The translations under genes and the position numbers were made by a program. A DNA stretch of 22,634 nt, taken from Roseateles depolymerans (GTDB taxonomy: Bacteria > Pseudomonadota > Gammaproteobacteria > Burkholderiales > Burkholderiaceae_C). Below are positions 1-7,236 of this stretch, piece by piece. Position 1 is the first letter of the stretch; every line of letters begins with the position of its first letter. The DNA lies in the NCBI GenBank assembly GCA_003241055.1, contig QFOD01000037.1:1-22634 (forward strand). Direction: 5' to 3'. The notes beneath the pieces were generated by a model, which saw only the letters and a program-made list of their open reading frames with translations, was not told where the DNA came from and searched no databases.

Positions 1-88
1 ACTCCTTCCCATCCCGAACAGGACAGTGAAACGAGTCAGCGCCGATGATAGTGCGGATTCCCGTGTGAAAGTAGGTCATCGTCAGGCT
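1..88 (+). rRNA. rrf: 5S ribosomal RNA, 3' part
   Basis: The first 88 bases match the 3' three quarters of a proteobacterial 5S rRNA, including the CCCGAACAGGACAGTGAAACG-like loop region and the closing 3' strand GGTCATCGTCAGGC. The 5' end lies outside the window. It is the last gene of an rrn operon reading into the window. The exact 3' end, about base 88, is placed by the expected pairing with the missing 5' strand. Confidence 0.93.
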
Positions 89-100
89 ATTAACAAAGCT

Positions 101-139
101 AACCCCCGGTATCTAACGATATCGGGGGTTTCGCTTTTT
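101..139 (+). terminator. rrn operon terminator
   Basis: The inverted repeat AACCCCCG...CGGGGGTT (101-130), with a further imperfect TATC/GATA inner stem, is followed by a T-rich stretch (TTTCGCTTTTT). It lies 12 bases past the 5S end and is a standard intrinsic terminator for the rRNA operon. Confidence 0.9.
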
Positions 140-247
140 GGGTATTCAAATAGTCGGTACAGGGGTGAGCGCCGGGCCCAGTTGGCATCAGCCTGCGCAG
201 GTCGACGATGAGTTGGCTTCACGGCGTCGTCATGTGCTCCCGGCAGC

Positions 248-1132
248 ATGCCGGGCATGTCCCCCAGCATCGACCCTCAAGCTGACGAGCCGACGTTGTC
301 GGTGCGTACCGTCTGGATTTCTGACCTGCATCTGGGCACGCCAGGGTGCCAAGCACAGGCGTTGCTGGATTTCCTCCGCGATGTGGAGTGCGAGACGCTC
401 TATTTGGTCGGTGACATCATTGACGGCTGGCAGTTGCGGCGCTCCTGGTATTGGCCGCAGGCGCACAACGACGTCGTGCAGAAGCTGTTGCGCAAGGCCC
501 GCAAGGGCACGAGAGTCGTCTTCATTCCCGGCAACCACGACGAGTTCGCGCGTAAGTACGTGTTGCACAACTTTGGCGGTGTCGACGTGATGGACGAGGC
601 CATCCATGTCACGGCCGACGGCAAGAAGCTTTGGATCACCCATGGTGACCTGTATGACGGTGTCATCCAGTGTGCACGTTGGCTGGCGATAGCCGGTGAT
701 CTCGCGTATGAGTTCACGTTGAAGGTGAATCGCTGGTTCAACCGCATCCGGGCCAAGTGCGGGCTGCCGTATTGGAGCTTGTCGCGCTACCTGAAGCACA
801 AGGTCAAGCGCGCGGTCAGCTACATCAACGAGTTTGAGAACGCCGTCGCGCGCGAGGCCAAGAAACGGGGGGCGCAGGGCGTCGTCTGCGGGCACATCCA
901 TCATGCGGAGATACGCGAGATCGACGGTGTGCTGTACTGCAACGACGGCGATTGGGTTGAGAGTCTGACGGCCCTGGTTGAGCACCACGACGGCCGTCTC
1001 GAGATCATCGACCGCGGCGAATTCGCTGCGTTGCCCGGCATGCTCCCAGCACCCAAGGCGAGTCAGCCGGTGCTGCCGCAAGCTGCACCGGCCCCTGCGG
1101 TGGCAAGCGTCTTTTCAGAGACCGCCCACTGA
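248..1132 (+). CDS. LpxH/PlcP-like metallophosphoesterase
   Basis: A 294-residue calcineurin-like phosphoesterase. All metal-binding blocks are visible: SDLHLG (25-30), GDIID (55-59), GNHDE (95-99), HGD (132-134) and GHIHHAE (215-221). The family is usually annotated UDP-2,3-diacylglucosamine diphosphatase, but it also contains PlcP, the phospholipase C of phosphate-starved bacteria that turns phospholipids into diacylglycerol. The YWPQAHNDVV segment and the C-terminal NDGDWVES block fit, as far as I can recall, the PlcP-type branch better than E. coli LpxH. No signal peptide is seen, so it probably acts at the cytoplasmic membrane face. Start ATG 248 has only a weak ribosome site; ATG 257 is the alternative. 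A GT4 glycosyltransferase, the usual PlcP partner, lies at 4547. The fold is certain; the choice between LpxH and PlcP function is inference. Confidence 0.9.
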   Translation: MPGMSPSIDPQADEPTLSVRTVWISDLHLGTPGCQAQALLDFLRDVECETLYLVGDIIDGWQLRRSWYWPQAHNDVVQKLLRKARKGTRVVFIPGNHDEFARKYVLHNFGGVDVMDEAIHVTADGKKLWITHGDLYDGVIQCARWLAIAGDLAYEFTLKVNRWFNRIRAKCGLPYWSLSRYLKHKVKRAVSYINEFENAVAREAKKRGAQGVVCGHIHHAEIREIDGVLYCNDGDWVESLTALVEHHDGRLEIIDRGEFAALPGMLPAPKASQPVLPQAAPAPAVASVFSETAH

Positions 1133-1154
1133 CCTGCGCCAAGACGCTACTGCG

Positions 1155-2075
1155 TCAGCTTTTGCGTCTGAGCAGAGCCTGACCCGCGCGCAACTGGGTG
1201 CCGGCTGCGATGCCGTCCGCCAGTTCGAAGCCCTCGGGGGCGAACACGATGATGGTCGAGCCGTGCTCGAACCAGCCCATCTCGTCACCCTTTTTCAGCC
1301 GCGCCTTGCATGGCATCTCGTTGGCGCCACGGCGGCCGAGATGGAGCAGCACGTCGAGGAAGTGCAGGCGGATGCTGGCAACCAGCACGGCGGCAACGGG
1401 CACCAGCGCCAGCGCCTCTCCGCTGTCCAACCGCATGCGGATCACCGCCCGTTCGTTGCGGCAGAACAGGCGTTCGACACGTTTGAGCGCAACGGGGTTC
1501 ACGTTCCAGGTGTCGCCGCTCAGATAGGTCACATGCTCTACCGTGCCATCGTGCGGCGCATGGAAGCGGTGGTACATCGCCGAGGTGAGGCGAAGCGTGA
1601 TGTAGCGCCCGCCCTCGAACGCCGAGGCGTCCTGGCTGGGGCCGAACAGCTCGGCCGTGGCGTAGGGGAAGCCCTTAGCCTGATAGACCTGACCCCGTTC
1701 GACCGCGCCGCAGGCGCCGACGATGGCGTCGCTCGGGCTGGCCAGCACATCGGGCCGCGCATCGAACACGCGCGAGCCCGGCTTGAGTTCGCGGGTGAAG
1801 CAGTCCTTGAGCGAGCGGAAGTCGGTGTGCAGCGCCTCGCTCAGGTCCAGCGGCGTGAAGCGTCGCCACACCCAGATGGACGCGCGGGTGAGCCAGCGGT
1901 TCTCGATGCGGGCGAAGCGTCCCATCAGGCGCGTCAGCGCGATGCGGGGAATGCGGTTGGTGAGCAGGAAATTCAGATCCTCCTGCGCGCCGAGGCGTTG
2001 CAGCCAACCGGCCTTGGTCACGGTTTTGTCATTCACGGCGCTGTCAATCGCGCCGGGTACATCTTCGGTCTTCAT
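1155..2075 (-). CDS. psd: phosphatidylserine decarboxylase proenzyme
   Basis: A 306-residue protein that decarboxylates phosphatidylserine to phosphatidylethanolamine at the inner membrane. It is made as a proenzyme that self-cleaves to create a pyruvoyl group. Visible residues are Asp116 (SPSDAIVG), His172 (YHRFHAP) and the processing site Gly272-Ser273 in HGSTIIVF, matching the Asp-His-Ser triad of the family. E. coli Psd has LGST where this protein has HGST. Start ATG at 2075 gives an N-terminus of normal length; longer readings upstream run into the divergent aminotransferase gene. It converges on the phosphoesterase gene with a 22-base gap and diverges from the aminotransferase with about 19 bases between starts. 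Assignment is secure. Confidence 0.95.
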   Translation of the reverse strand: MKTEDVPGAIDSAVNDKTVTKAGWLQRLGAQEDLNFLLTNRIPRIALTRLMGRFARIENRWLTRASIWVWRRFTPLDLSEALHTDFRSLKDCFTRELKPGSRVFDARPDVLASPSDAIVGACGAVERGQVYQAKGFPYATAELFGPSQDASAFEGGRYITLRLTSAMYHRFHAPHDGTVEHVTYLSGDTWNVNPVALKRVERLFCRNERAVIRMRLDSGEALALVPVAAVLVASIRLHFLDVLLHLGRRGANEMPCKARLKKGDEMGWFEHGSTIIVFAPEGFELADGIAAGTQLRAGQALLRRKS

Positions 2076-2094
2076 CTTTGCGTGGTGACGGTTG

Positions 2095-3741
2095 ATGGAC
2101 GAAACATTCACTCTCTCGGCGCTGGCTCTGGGCGTGCTGGCCCTGCTGCCGGCTGCGCGGCGCCGCCTGCAGCTGTCGCGAGCCAAGCACCGCTCGCTGG
2201 CTGGCCATTCGCGCATGGCCAAGCGCCTGGCGCGCTGGGTGCCGGGCTATGCCTATACGGAGGCCGAGTTCTTCGATGTGGACGGTGCGCCGGACGAGGT
2301 GGCGGCCGGACGGCGGGCGGCGCTGCGCCGGCTGGGCACAGAGTTCGACACGCGCTTCGCCAAGACGCTCGCCGCGACCGAAACCGCGCGCGAGTCCATC
2401 TCGGACCTGCGCTTCACCGGCCGCTACCGGGTGCCCTTCCAGTTCAGCCCGGTGCTGCGCGAGCACCTGCGGGTGGGCGCGATGCTGCAGGCCAGCGAGG
2501 GCGTGCAGGTCGAGGATCTGGACGGCAACCTGCTGTACGACCTGACGGGCTCCTACGGCGTGAATGTGCTGGGTTACGACACCTACAAGGCCTGCATCGC
2601 CGAGGCCGTCACCACCGTGCACGAGTTGGGCCCGGTGCTCGGGGCCTACCACCCCTGTGTGCTTGACGTGCTGGAACGCCTGAAGGCCGTGTCCGGGCAG
2701 GACGAGGTCAGCTTCCACATGTCGGGCACCGAGGCCGTCATGCAGGCCGTGCGGCTGGCGCGTTACCACACGGGGCGAAAGCGGCTGGTGCGGTTTGCCG
2801 GCGCCTATCACGGCTGGTGGGAGGACGTGCAGCCTGGCCCGGGCAACCCGCTGCCGCCGCGCGAGACCTTCACGCTGCAAGACATGGCAGAGCGCTCGCT
2901 GCAGGTGCTGCGCACCCGGCGCGACATCGCGTGCGTGCTGGTGAATCCGTTGCAGGCGCTGCACCCCAACGCCAATGCCCCCGGCGATTCGAGCCTCATC
3001 GATGGCAGTCGCCGCGCCAGCTTCGATCGCGGTGCCTACGCCGCATGGCTGAAGGCGCTGCGCGAGGTCTGTACCGAGCGCGGCATCGTGCTGATCTTCG
3101 ACGAGATCTTCGTGGGCTTCCGCCTGGCGCCGGGCGGTGCCCAGCAGTACTTCGGCGTGAAGGCCGACATGGTGACCTACGGCAAGACCCTGGGCGGCGG
3201 GCTGCCGGTGGGTGTGGTGTGCGGCCGGGCCGACCTGATGAAGCGCTACCGCGAGGACAAGCCCGCCGACATCTGCTTCGCCCGCGGCACCTTCAACGCT
3301 CACCCCTATGTCATCGCCGCGATGGCGGCCTTCCTCAAGCGCCTGGAGCGGCCCGAGGTGAAGGCGCTCTACGACGGCCTGGATGAGCGCTGGAATGATC
3401 GCGCGCATCGTTTCAACACGGCCCTGCAGCAGGCCGGCATGCCGGTGCGGGTGGCCAACATCTCGAGCATCTGGACGGTGCTCTACACCCAGCCTGGCCG
3501 CTACCACTGGATGCTGCAGTTCTATCTGCGCAAGCAAGGCCTGGCCCTCAGCTGGATAGGTACCGGGCGCCTGATCTTCAGCCTGAACTACGGCGACGCG
3601 GAATTCGACGCCGTGCTGAGGCGCTTCGTCGCCGCCTGCGAGGAGATGCGCGCCGACGGCTGGTGGTGGACGGCGCCCGAACTCACCGCCCAGGCCATAC
3701 GGCGCGGCGTGTTCCGCGAGATGCTGAAGAAGAAGTTCTGA
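2095..3741 (+). CDS. class III PLP aminotransferase, HemL-like
   Basis: A 548-residue fold-type I PLP enzyme of the class III aminotransferase / glutamate-1-semialdehyde aminomutase group. The cofactor site is intact: SGTEA (210-214) for phosphate binding, AYHGWW (237-242), Asp336 in IFDEI for the pyridine nitrogen, and Lys364 in YGKTLGGGLPVG as Schiff-base lysine. It is about 110 residues longer than HemL (about 430) at the N-terminus. That extension starts with a hydrophobic stretch (residues 8-20), so it may be membrane-attached. Its place among psd, LplT and a lipid-type glycosyltransferase suggests an amino-lipid or lipid precursor substrate rather than tetrapyrrole synthesis, but the substrate is unknown. 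Start could be TTG 2092, ATG 2095 or, further in, ATG 2215; no good ribosome site is visible at the first two. Confidence 0.88.
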   Translation: MDETFTLSALALGVLALLPAARRRLQLSRAKHRSLAGHSRMAKRLARWVPGYAYTEAEFFDVDGAPDEVAAGRRAALRRLGTEFDTRFAKTLAATETARESISDLRFTGRYRVPFQFSPVLREHLRVGAMLQASEGVQVEDLDGNLLYDLTGSYGVNVLGYDTYKACIAEAVTTVHELGPVLGAYHPCVLDVLERLKAVSGQDEVSFHMSGTEAVMQAVRLARYHTGRKRLVRFAGAYHGWWEDVQPGPGNPLPPRETFTLQDMAERSLQVLRTRRDIACVLVNPLQALHPNANAPGDSSLIDGSRRASFDRGAYAAWLKALREVCTERGIVLIFDEIFVGFRLAPGGAQQYFGVKADMVTYGKTLGGGLPVGVVCGRADLMKRYREDKPADICFARGTFNAHPYVIAAMAAFLKRLERPEVKALYDGLDERWNDRAHRFNTALQQAGMPVRVANISSIWTVLYTQPGRYHWMLQFYLRKQGLALSWIGTGRLIFSLNYGDAEFDAVLRRFVAACEEMRADGWWWTAPELTAQAIRRGVFREMLKKKF

Positions 3742-3754
3742 GCGCATGGAAAAA

Positions 3755-3775
3755 GGGCCCGCCGCAGGCGGGCCC
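3755..3775 (-). terminator. intrinsic terminator, minus-strand orientation
   Basis: A perfect 9-base stem GGGCCCGCC / GGCGGGCCC with a 3-base loop. On the plus strand it is preceded by AAAAA, so the minus-strand transcript of the small membrane protein ends in a U-run. It lies between two convergent genes and may also slow plus-strand transcripts, although no T-tract follows on that side. Confidence 0.88.
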
Positions 3776-3801
3776 GGTGTTCCGGTGCCGGAGGGGGCCG
3801 C

Positions 3802-4428
3802 TCAGTGAGCCTGAGGGCCGACGTGGTGCATGGGATCGATCAGCTCGCCACGCAGCAGGTACAGCGGGGCCTTGTGATACAGCATCACGTCGTGGAAGGG
3901 GTCGGTCAGGATCTTGGTCATCCAGGCCAGCGCCTGCATGGCGCCTTGCGTCGCCCACAGCTGCCCCACGCGGAACAGCAGGCCCACCACGCCCAGGCAC
4001 AGCCAGGCCATGCCCACGTCCTCCAGCCAGCCCTGAACGCCGACAGCGGGCTCGATCAGGCCGAACAGCGAGGGCGACAGCCACAGCAGCAGCGGCAGCG
4101 CTACCCAGGCCGCCATCAGTACGATCTTGCGGCGGATGTTGTAGCCCACCTTGATCTCTTCCTTGTACTCGTCGGTGGCCTGGTTGACCTCGTCGTAACC
4201 GCGCGGTTCGAAGAAGAAGTGGCCGGCCTGGCGGGTCGTCATCGACACGCACCAGCCCAGCAGCGCAGACCACGCCGGGTTCACGAACAGCAGGCCGTAG
4301 GCCACCAGGAAGCTGATCGCGCTGATCAGGTGCAGGCTCTGGTTGATGCGGCTGTGGTGGTAGTAGCGGTGGTCGTCCCAGCGCTGCGTCTTCAGGGTCT
4401 GGAAGAAGTCGTTCACGTCCATCCTCAT
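3802..4428 (-). CDS. Mpo1/DUF962-like membrane protein
   Basis: About 208 residues. The N-terminal half carries HHSRINQSLHLIS followed by two hydrophobic segments and then RQAGHFFFEPRGYDEVN. The spacing His...Asn-x3-His...Gly-His-x3-Glu resembles the Mpo1/DUF962 family; yeast Mpo1 is an Fe(II) dioxygenase that alpha-oxidises 2-hydroxy fatty acids. The C-terminal half has two or three more hydrophobic segments (around residues 110-135 and 160-180), so it is probably an inner-membrane protein. The similarity is judged from motifs only, and it could be a separate family. Starts at 4461, 4428 or 4422 are possible; 4428/4422 was chosen because conserved-looking sequence begins there. It is alone on its strand, between the aminotransferase and the glycosyltransferase, with its own terminator. 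Confidence 0.8.
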   Translation of the reverse strand: MRMDVNDFFQTLKTQRWDDHRYYHHSRINQSLHLISAISFLVAYGLLFVNPAWSALLGWCVSMTTRQAGHFFFEPRGYDEVNQATDEYKEEIKVGYNIRRKIVLMAAWVALPLLLWLSPSLFGLIEPAVGVQGWLEDVGMAWLCLGVVGLLFRVGQLWATQGAMQALAWMTKILTDPFHDVMLYHKAPLYLLRGELIDPMHHVGPQAH

Positions 4429-4506
4429 GAGGGGTGCAGCGCCCTCCCGCGGGCCCTGCATGTGGCGATGGTGGCCGGGCCGCGTGAAATCGGCGTGACG
4501 CCTTCG

Positions 4507-4524
4507 TTGTCACAGCGCTGTTGC
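4507..4524 (+). promoter_or_regulatory. weak Pho-box-like repeat
   Basis: TTGTCAC-AGCG-CTGTTGC lies 22 bases before the glycosyltransferase start. It has the 7+4+7 layout of a PhoB site (CTGTCAT-N4-CTGTCAT) and matches it at about 9 of 14 positions. It is reported only because a PlcP/GT4 lipid-replacement pair would be expected to respond to phosphate. It may be chance. Confidence 0.2.
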
Positions 4525-4546
4525 AGACGCCGCTCAGCATGCGCGC

Positions 4547-5782
4547 ATGAACAGCGCCCACCCCGACGACGACATCCTGGTCGACGACCTGCCGGCCCCC
4601 CGCCACTCGCGCCGCCTGGCGGTGGTCACGGAGACCTACCCGCCGGAGGTCAACGGCGTGGCCATGTCCATGGCGCGGGTGGTCGACGGGCTGAACCGCC
4701 GTAACCACGATGTGCAGCTGATCCGCCCGCGTCAGCCCGCATCCGCCGTGCTGGCCGGCACGCCGCGGGTGGACGAGGTGCTCACCCGCGGCCTGCCCGT
4801 GCCGCTCTACCCCAATCTGCGTATGGGCGTGCCCAGCAAGCGCGCGCTGGTGAAGCTGTGGTCGCTGAAGCGGCCGGACGTGGTGCACATCGCCACCGAA
4901 GGTCCGCTGGGCTGGTCGGCGCTGCAGGCGGCCAAGCACCTGGCACTGCCGGTCACGTCGGACTACCGCACCAACTTCCACGCCTACGGCCGGCACTACC
5001 GCATGGGCCTGCTGGCCAAGCCCATCATGGGCTACCTGCGCAAGTTCCATAACCGCACGGATGCGACCATGGTGCCCACCGAGGCCCTGCGCCGCGAGCT
5101 CGACGTGCGCGGCTTCGAGCGCCTGGCCGTCGTCGGCCGCGGCGTGGACACGCAGCGCTTCGATCCGGCGCGTCGCAGTGCCGCGCTGCGCGAGAGCTGG
5201 GGCGCTCAGGGTGAAGACCTGGTGCTGGGCTATGTGGGGCGCCTCGCGCCCGAGAAGAACCTCGGCGTGGTGCTCGCCGCCTACGAGGCGGTGAAGGCCG
5301 TGCAGCCCCGCGCCCGCCTCGTGTTCGTGGGCGACGGCCCCATGCGGGCCGAGCTCGCCGAGCGTGCGCCTGACGCCGTGTTCGCCGGCCAGCGCAGTGG
5401 CGAGGACCTGGCCGCGCATTACGCCGGGCTGGATCTCTTCCTCTTCCCCAGCCTGACCGAGACCTTCGGTAACGTCACCACCGAGGCCATGGCCAGCGGC
5501 TGCGCCGTCGTCGCCTTCGAGAGCGCCGCCGCGGGCGAGCTGATCCGCAGCGGCGTGAACGGATGGCTGGCTGGCCCTGGGCGCGAGGCCGACTTCGTCG
5601 CGGCCGCTCGCCTAGCTGCCAGCGATGCTCGCGCCCGCTCAGCGGTGGCTGATGCTGCACGCGCCACCGCGCGCCGGCTGGACTGGGCCGACATCACGGC
5701 ACGCTTCGAGGGCGTGCTGGAGGGGGCGATTGCCCGGGCGGAGGTGGGGCTGGGCGTGGCGGGCTTGCAGCCGGCGGGGTGA
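4547..5782 (+). CDS. GT4-family glycosyltransferase, probable lipid glycosylation
   Basis: A 411-residue retaining GT-B enzyme. The N-terminal acceptor domain opens with LAVVTETYPPEVNGVA (24-39), the donor domain has GRLAPEKN (231-238), and the EX7E pair is Glu305/Glu313 in TETFGNVTTE. This resembles the MgtA/PimB/SQD2 group, whose members transfer sugars to phosphatidylinositol, diacylglycerol or related lipids, as does Agt, the diacylglycerol glycosyltransferase that accompanies PlcP in phosphate-limited bacteria. It has no signal peptide and is probably a peripheral membrane protein using a nucleotide sugar. The sugar cannot be told from sequence. Start ATG 4547 agrees with the expected N-terminus. 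The gene converges with lplT across 95 bases containing only a short GGGC/GCCC hairpin. Confidence 0.88.
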   Translation: MNSAHPDDDILVDDLPAPRHSRRLAVVTETYPPEVNGVAMSMARVVDGLNRRNHDVQLIRPRQPASAVLAGTPRVDEVLTRGLPVPLYPNLRMGVPSKRALVKLWSLKRPDVVHIATEGPLGWSALQAAKHLALPVTSDYRTNFHAYGRHYRMGLLAKPIMGYLRKFHNRTDATMVPTEALRRELDVRGFERLAVVGRGVDTQRFDPARRSAALRESWGAQGEDLVLGYVGRLAPEKNLGVVLAAYEAVKAVQPRARLVFVGDGPMRAELAERAPDAVFAGQRSGEDLAAHYAGLDLFLFPSLTETFGNVTTEAMASGCAVVAFESAAAGELIRSGVNGWLAGPGREADFVAAARLAASDARARSAVADAARATARRLDWADITARFEGVLEGAIARAEVGLGVAGLQPAG

Positions 5783-5877
5783 GGGCTGGCGTTGCGGGCT
5801 TATGCCCGTAGCGGTGCGGCGACTTGCGAAGTTCAGTTTGGAGGCGTCAATCGTTGTCCATCCAGGCGCGGCGCGCA

Positions 5878-7167
5878 TCAGCTGTCGCGCAACGTACGCC
5901 TCCTTCGCCCCGCATCCCGCCAGATCAAGCCCGCAATCGCCCCCGCCACCAGCACCCCCAGGCCGCTGAGCGTCGTCGTGATGGCGACGCCCGCCGCCTC
6001 GCAGCCGGCATACACCGCCAGCATCGCCAGCACGCTGAGGTTTTCGTTGAAGCCCTGCACGGCGATCGAGCGCCCCGCGCTCAGCAGCACGGCACCGCGG
6101 TGCTGCAGCAGCGCGTTCAAGGGTACGACCATGGCGCCGCCCACCGCACCCACCAGCGCCAGCGTGAGGGCCGCCGTCAGCAGCTGGTCGATCTGCGCCA
6201 CCACCGGCATCAGCAGGCCCAGCGCCACGCCGGCCCACAGGCCGTGGCGGGCCTGGTGCAGGGCCAGCCAGCGGCCGGCCGAGGCGGCGCCGATGATGAC
6301 GCCCACGGCCACCGCGGCCTGCAGATAGGCCGCCTGGCTCAACGGCAGCGCCAGCGCCTGGCCCGCCCAGCGCAGCACCGCGAACTGCAGCGTCGCGCCC
6401 ACGCCCCAGAACAGCGTGGTGGCCGCGAGCGACAGGCCGCCCTCGCGGTCGCGCCACAGGCAGTGGTTGTCGTGCCTGAAATCAGCCAGCAGCGCGCGTG
6501 GGTGCAGGGATTCGCAGCGGCTGCGCCGGCCGCTGTCGGGGATGCCCGCGTTCAGCGCGCTGGACAGCAGGTAGATCAGCAGCAGCGCGACCAGCGAGCC
6601 GGTGAGCTTGTCGGCCGGCAGCTCCAGCACATCGCCCCAGGCGGCGGCGCTCGAGCCCAGCCAGGCGGGGCTCACCAGTGCGCCGCCGAGCACGGCGCCC
6701 AGCAGCGCGGCGCTGACCACGCTGATCTCTATCCAGCCATTGGCCTTCACCAGCGCCTCAGGCTCGGCCAGCTCGGTGATCAGCCCGTACTTGGCCGGTG
6801 CGTAGGCTGCCGCCCCCAGGCCCACCACGGCCAGCGCGGCCACCGGGTGCAGGCCGCAGGCCAGCAGCGCCAGGCCCAGCATCTTGACGAGATTCATGGC
6901 CGCCATCACGCGGCCCTTGGCGAAGCCATCGGCCAGCGGGCCCACCCAGGGCGCGAGCAGCACGTAGGCCAGCATGAAGCCGAACTTCAGCAGCGGCGCC
7001 CACCAGGCCGGCAGGCCCTGCTGGGCGAGCAGGGCGATCGCGACGATGAGCACCGCGTTGTCGGCCAGCGCGGAGCTGAACTGCGCGGCGATCAGCAGGC
7101 CGAAGCCGCGCGGCAGCGCCGGCCGGCGTGCGGGGGCAGGTGTGGAGGGCAGGGGCAGGGCGGACAT
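5878..7167 (-). CDS. lplT: lysophospholipid transporter LplT
   Basis: A 429-residue major facilitator protein with about 12 membrane segments. The N-terminal region (AAQFSSALADNAVLIVAIALL, APWVGPLADGFAKGRVM, GLGAAAYAPAKYGLITEL, LVKANG) follows E. coli LplT closely. LplT flips lysophospholipids, mainly lyso-PE, from the outer to the inner leaflet of the inner membrane for re-acylation by Aas. Aas is often fused or adjacent to it, but here the neighbour is a TPR protein. Start ATG 7167 puts the first membrane segment near residue 20. ATG 7206 would add 13 residues and start inside a perfect hairpin. The lipid role fits the psd and glycosyltransferase neighbours. Confidence 0.88.
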   Translation of the reverse strand: MSALPLPSTPAPARRPALPRGFGLLIAAQFSSALADNAVLIVAIALLAQQGLPAWWAPLLKFGFMLAYVLLAPWVGPLADGFAKGRVMAAMNLVKMLGLALLACGLHPVAALAVVGLGAAAYAPAKYGLITELAEPEALVKANGWIEISVVSAALLGAVLGGALVSPAWLGSSAAAWGDVLELPADKLTGSLVALLLIYLLSSALNAGIPDSGRRSRCESLHPRALLADFRHDNHCLWRDREGGLSLAATTLFWGVGATLQFAVLRWAGQALALPLSQAAYLQAAVAVGVIIGAASAGRWLALHQARHGLWAGVALGLLMPVVAQIDQLLTAALTLALVGAVGGAMVVPLNALLQHRGAVLLSAGRSIAVQGFNENLSVLAMLAVYAGCEAAGVAITTTLSGLGVLVAGAIAGLIWRDAGRRRRTLRDS

Positions 7168-7184
7168 CGTCGTCGCGAGCTTGT

Positions 7185-7207
7185 CATGCGGCCGTGAAGG
7201 CCGCATG
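7185..7207 (-). promoter_or_regulatory. perfect 9-bp hairpin in lplT leader
   Basis: CATGCGGCC and GGCCGCATG form a perfect stem with a 5-base loop, in the 69-base gap between the TPR gene stop (7237) and the chosen lplT start (7167). No T-run follows on either strand, so it is not a classical terminator. It could be a partial terminator, an RNA stability element or a protein-binding palindrome. Confidence 0.5.
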
Positions 7208-7236
7208 AAGGCCGGTGGGCGACGGGCCGGCCGGGC

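Noticed and set aside
446..454. TGGTATTGG inside the phosphoesterase gene as a NagQ-type half-site
   Set aside because: It encodes part of the conserved SWYWPQ segment and has no second half at the right spacing.
2095..3741. Calling the aminotransferase HemL
   Set aside because: Length, N-terminal extension and context do not fit; only the family-level similarity is supported.
2044..3747. A 567-codon minus-strand frame over the aminotransferase
   Set aside because: Shadow of a gene with intact PLP motifs on the plus strand; no coding features of its own.
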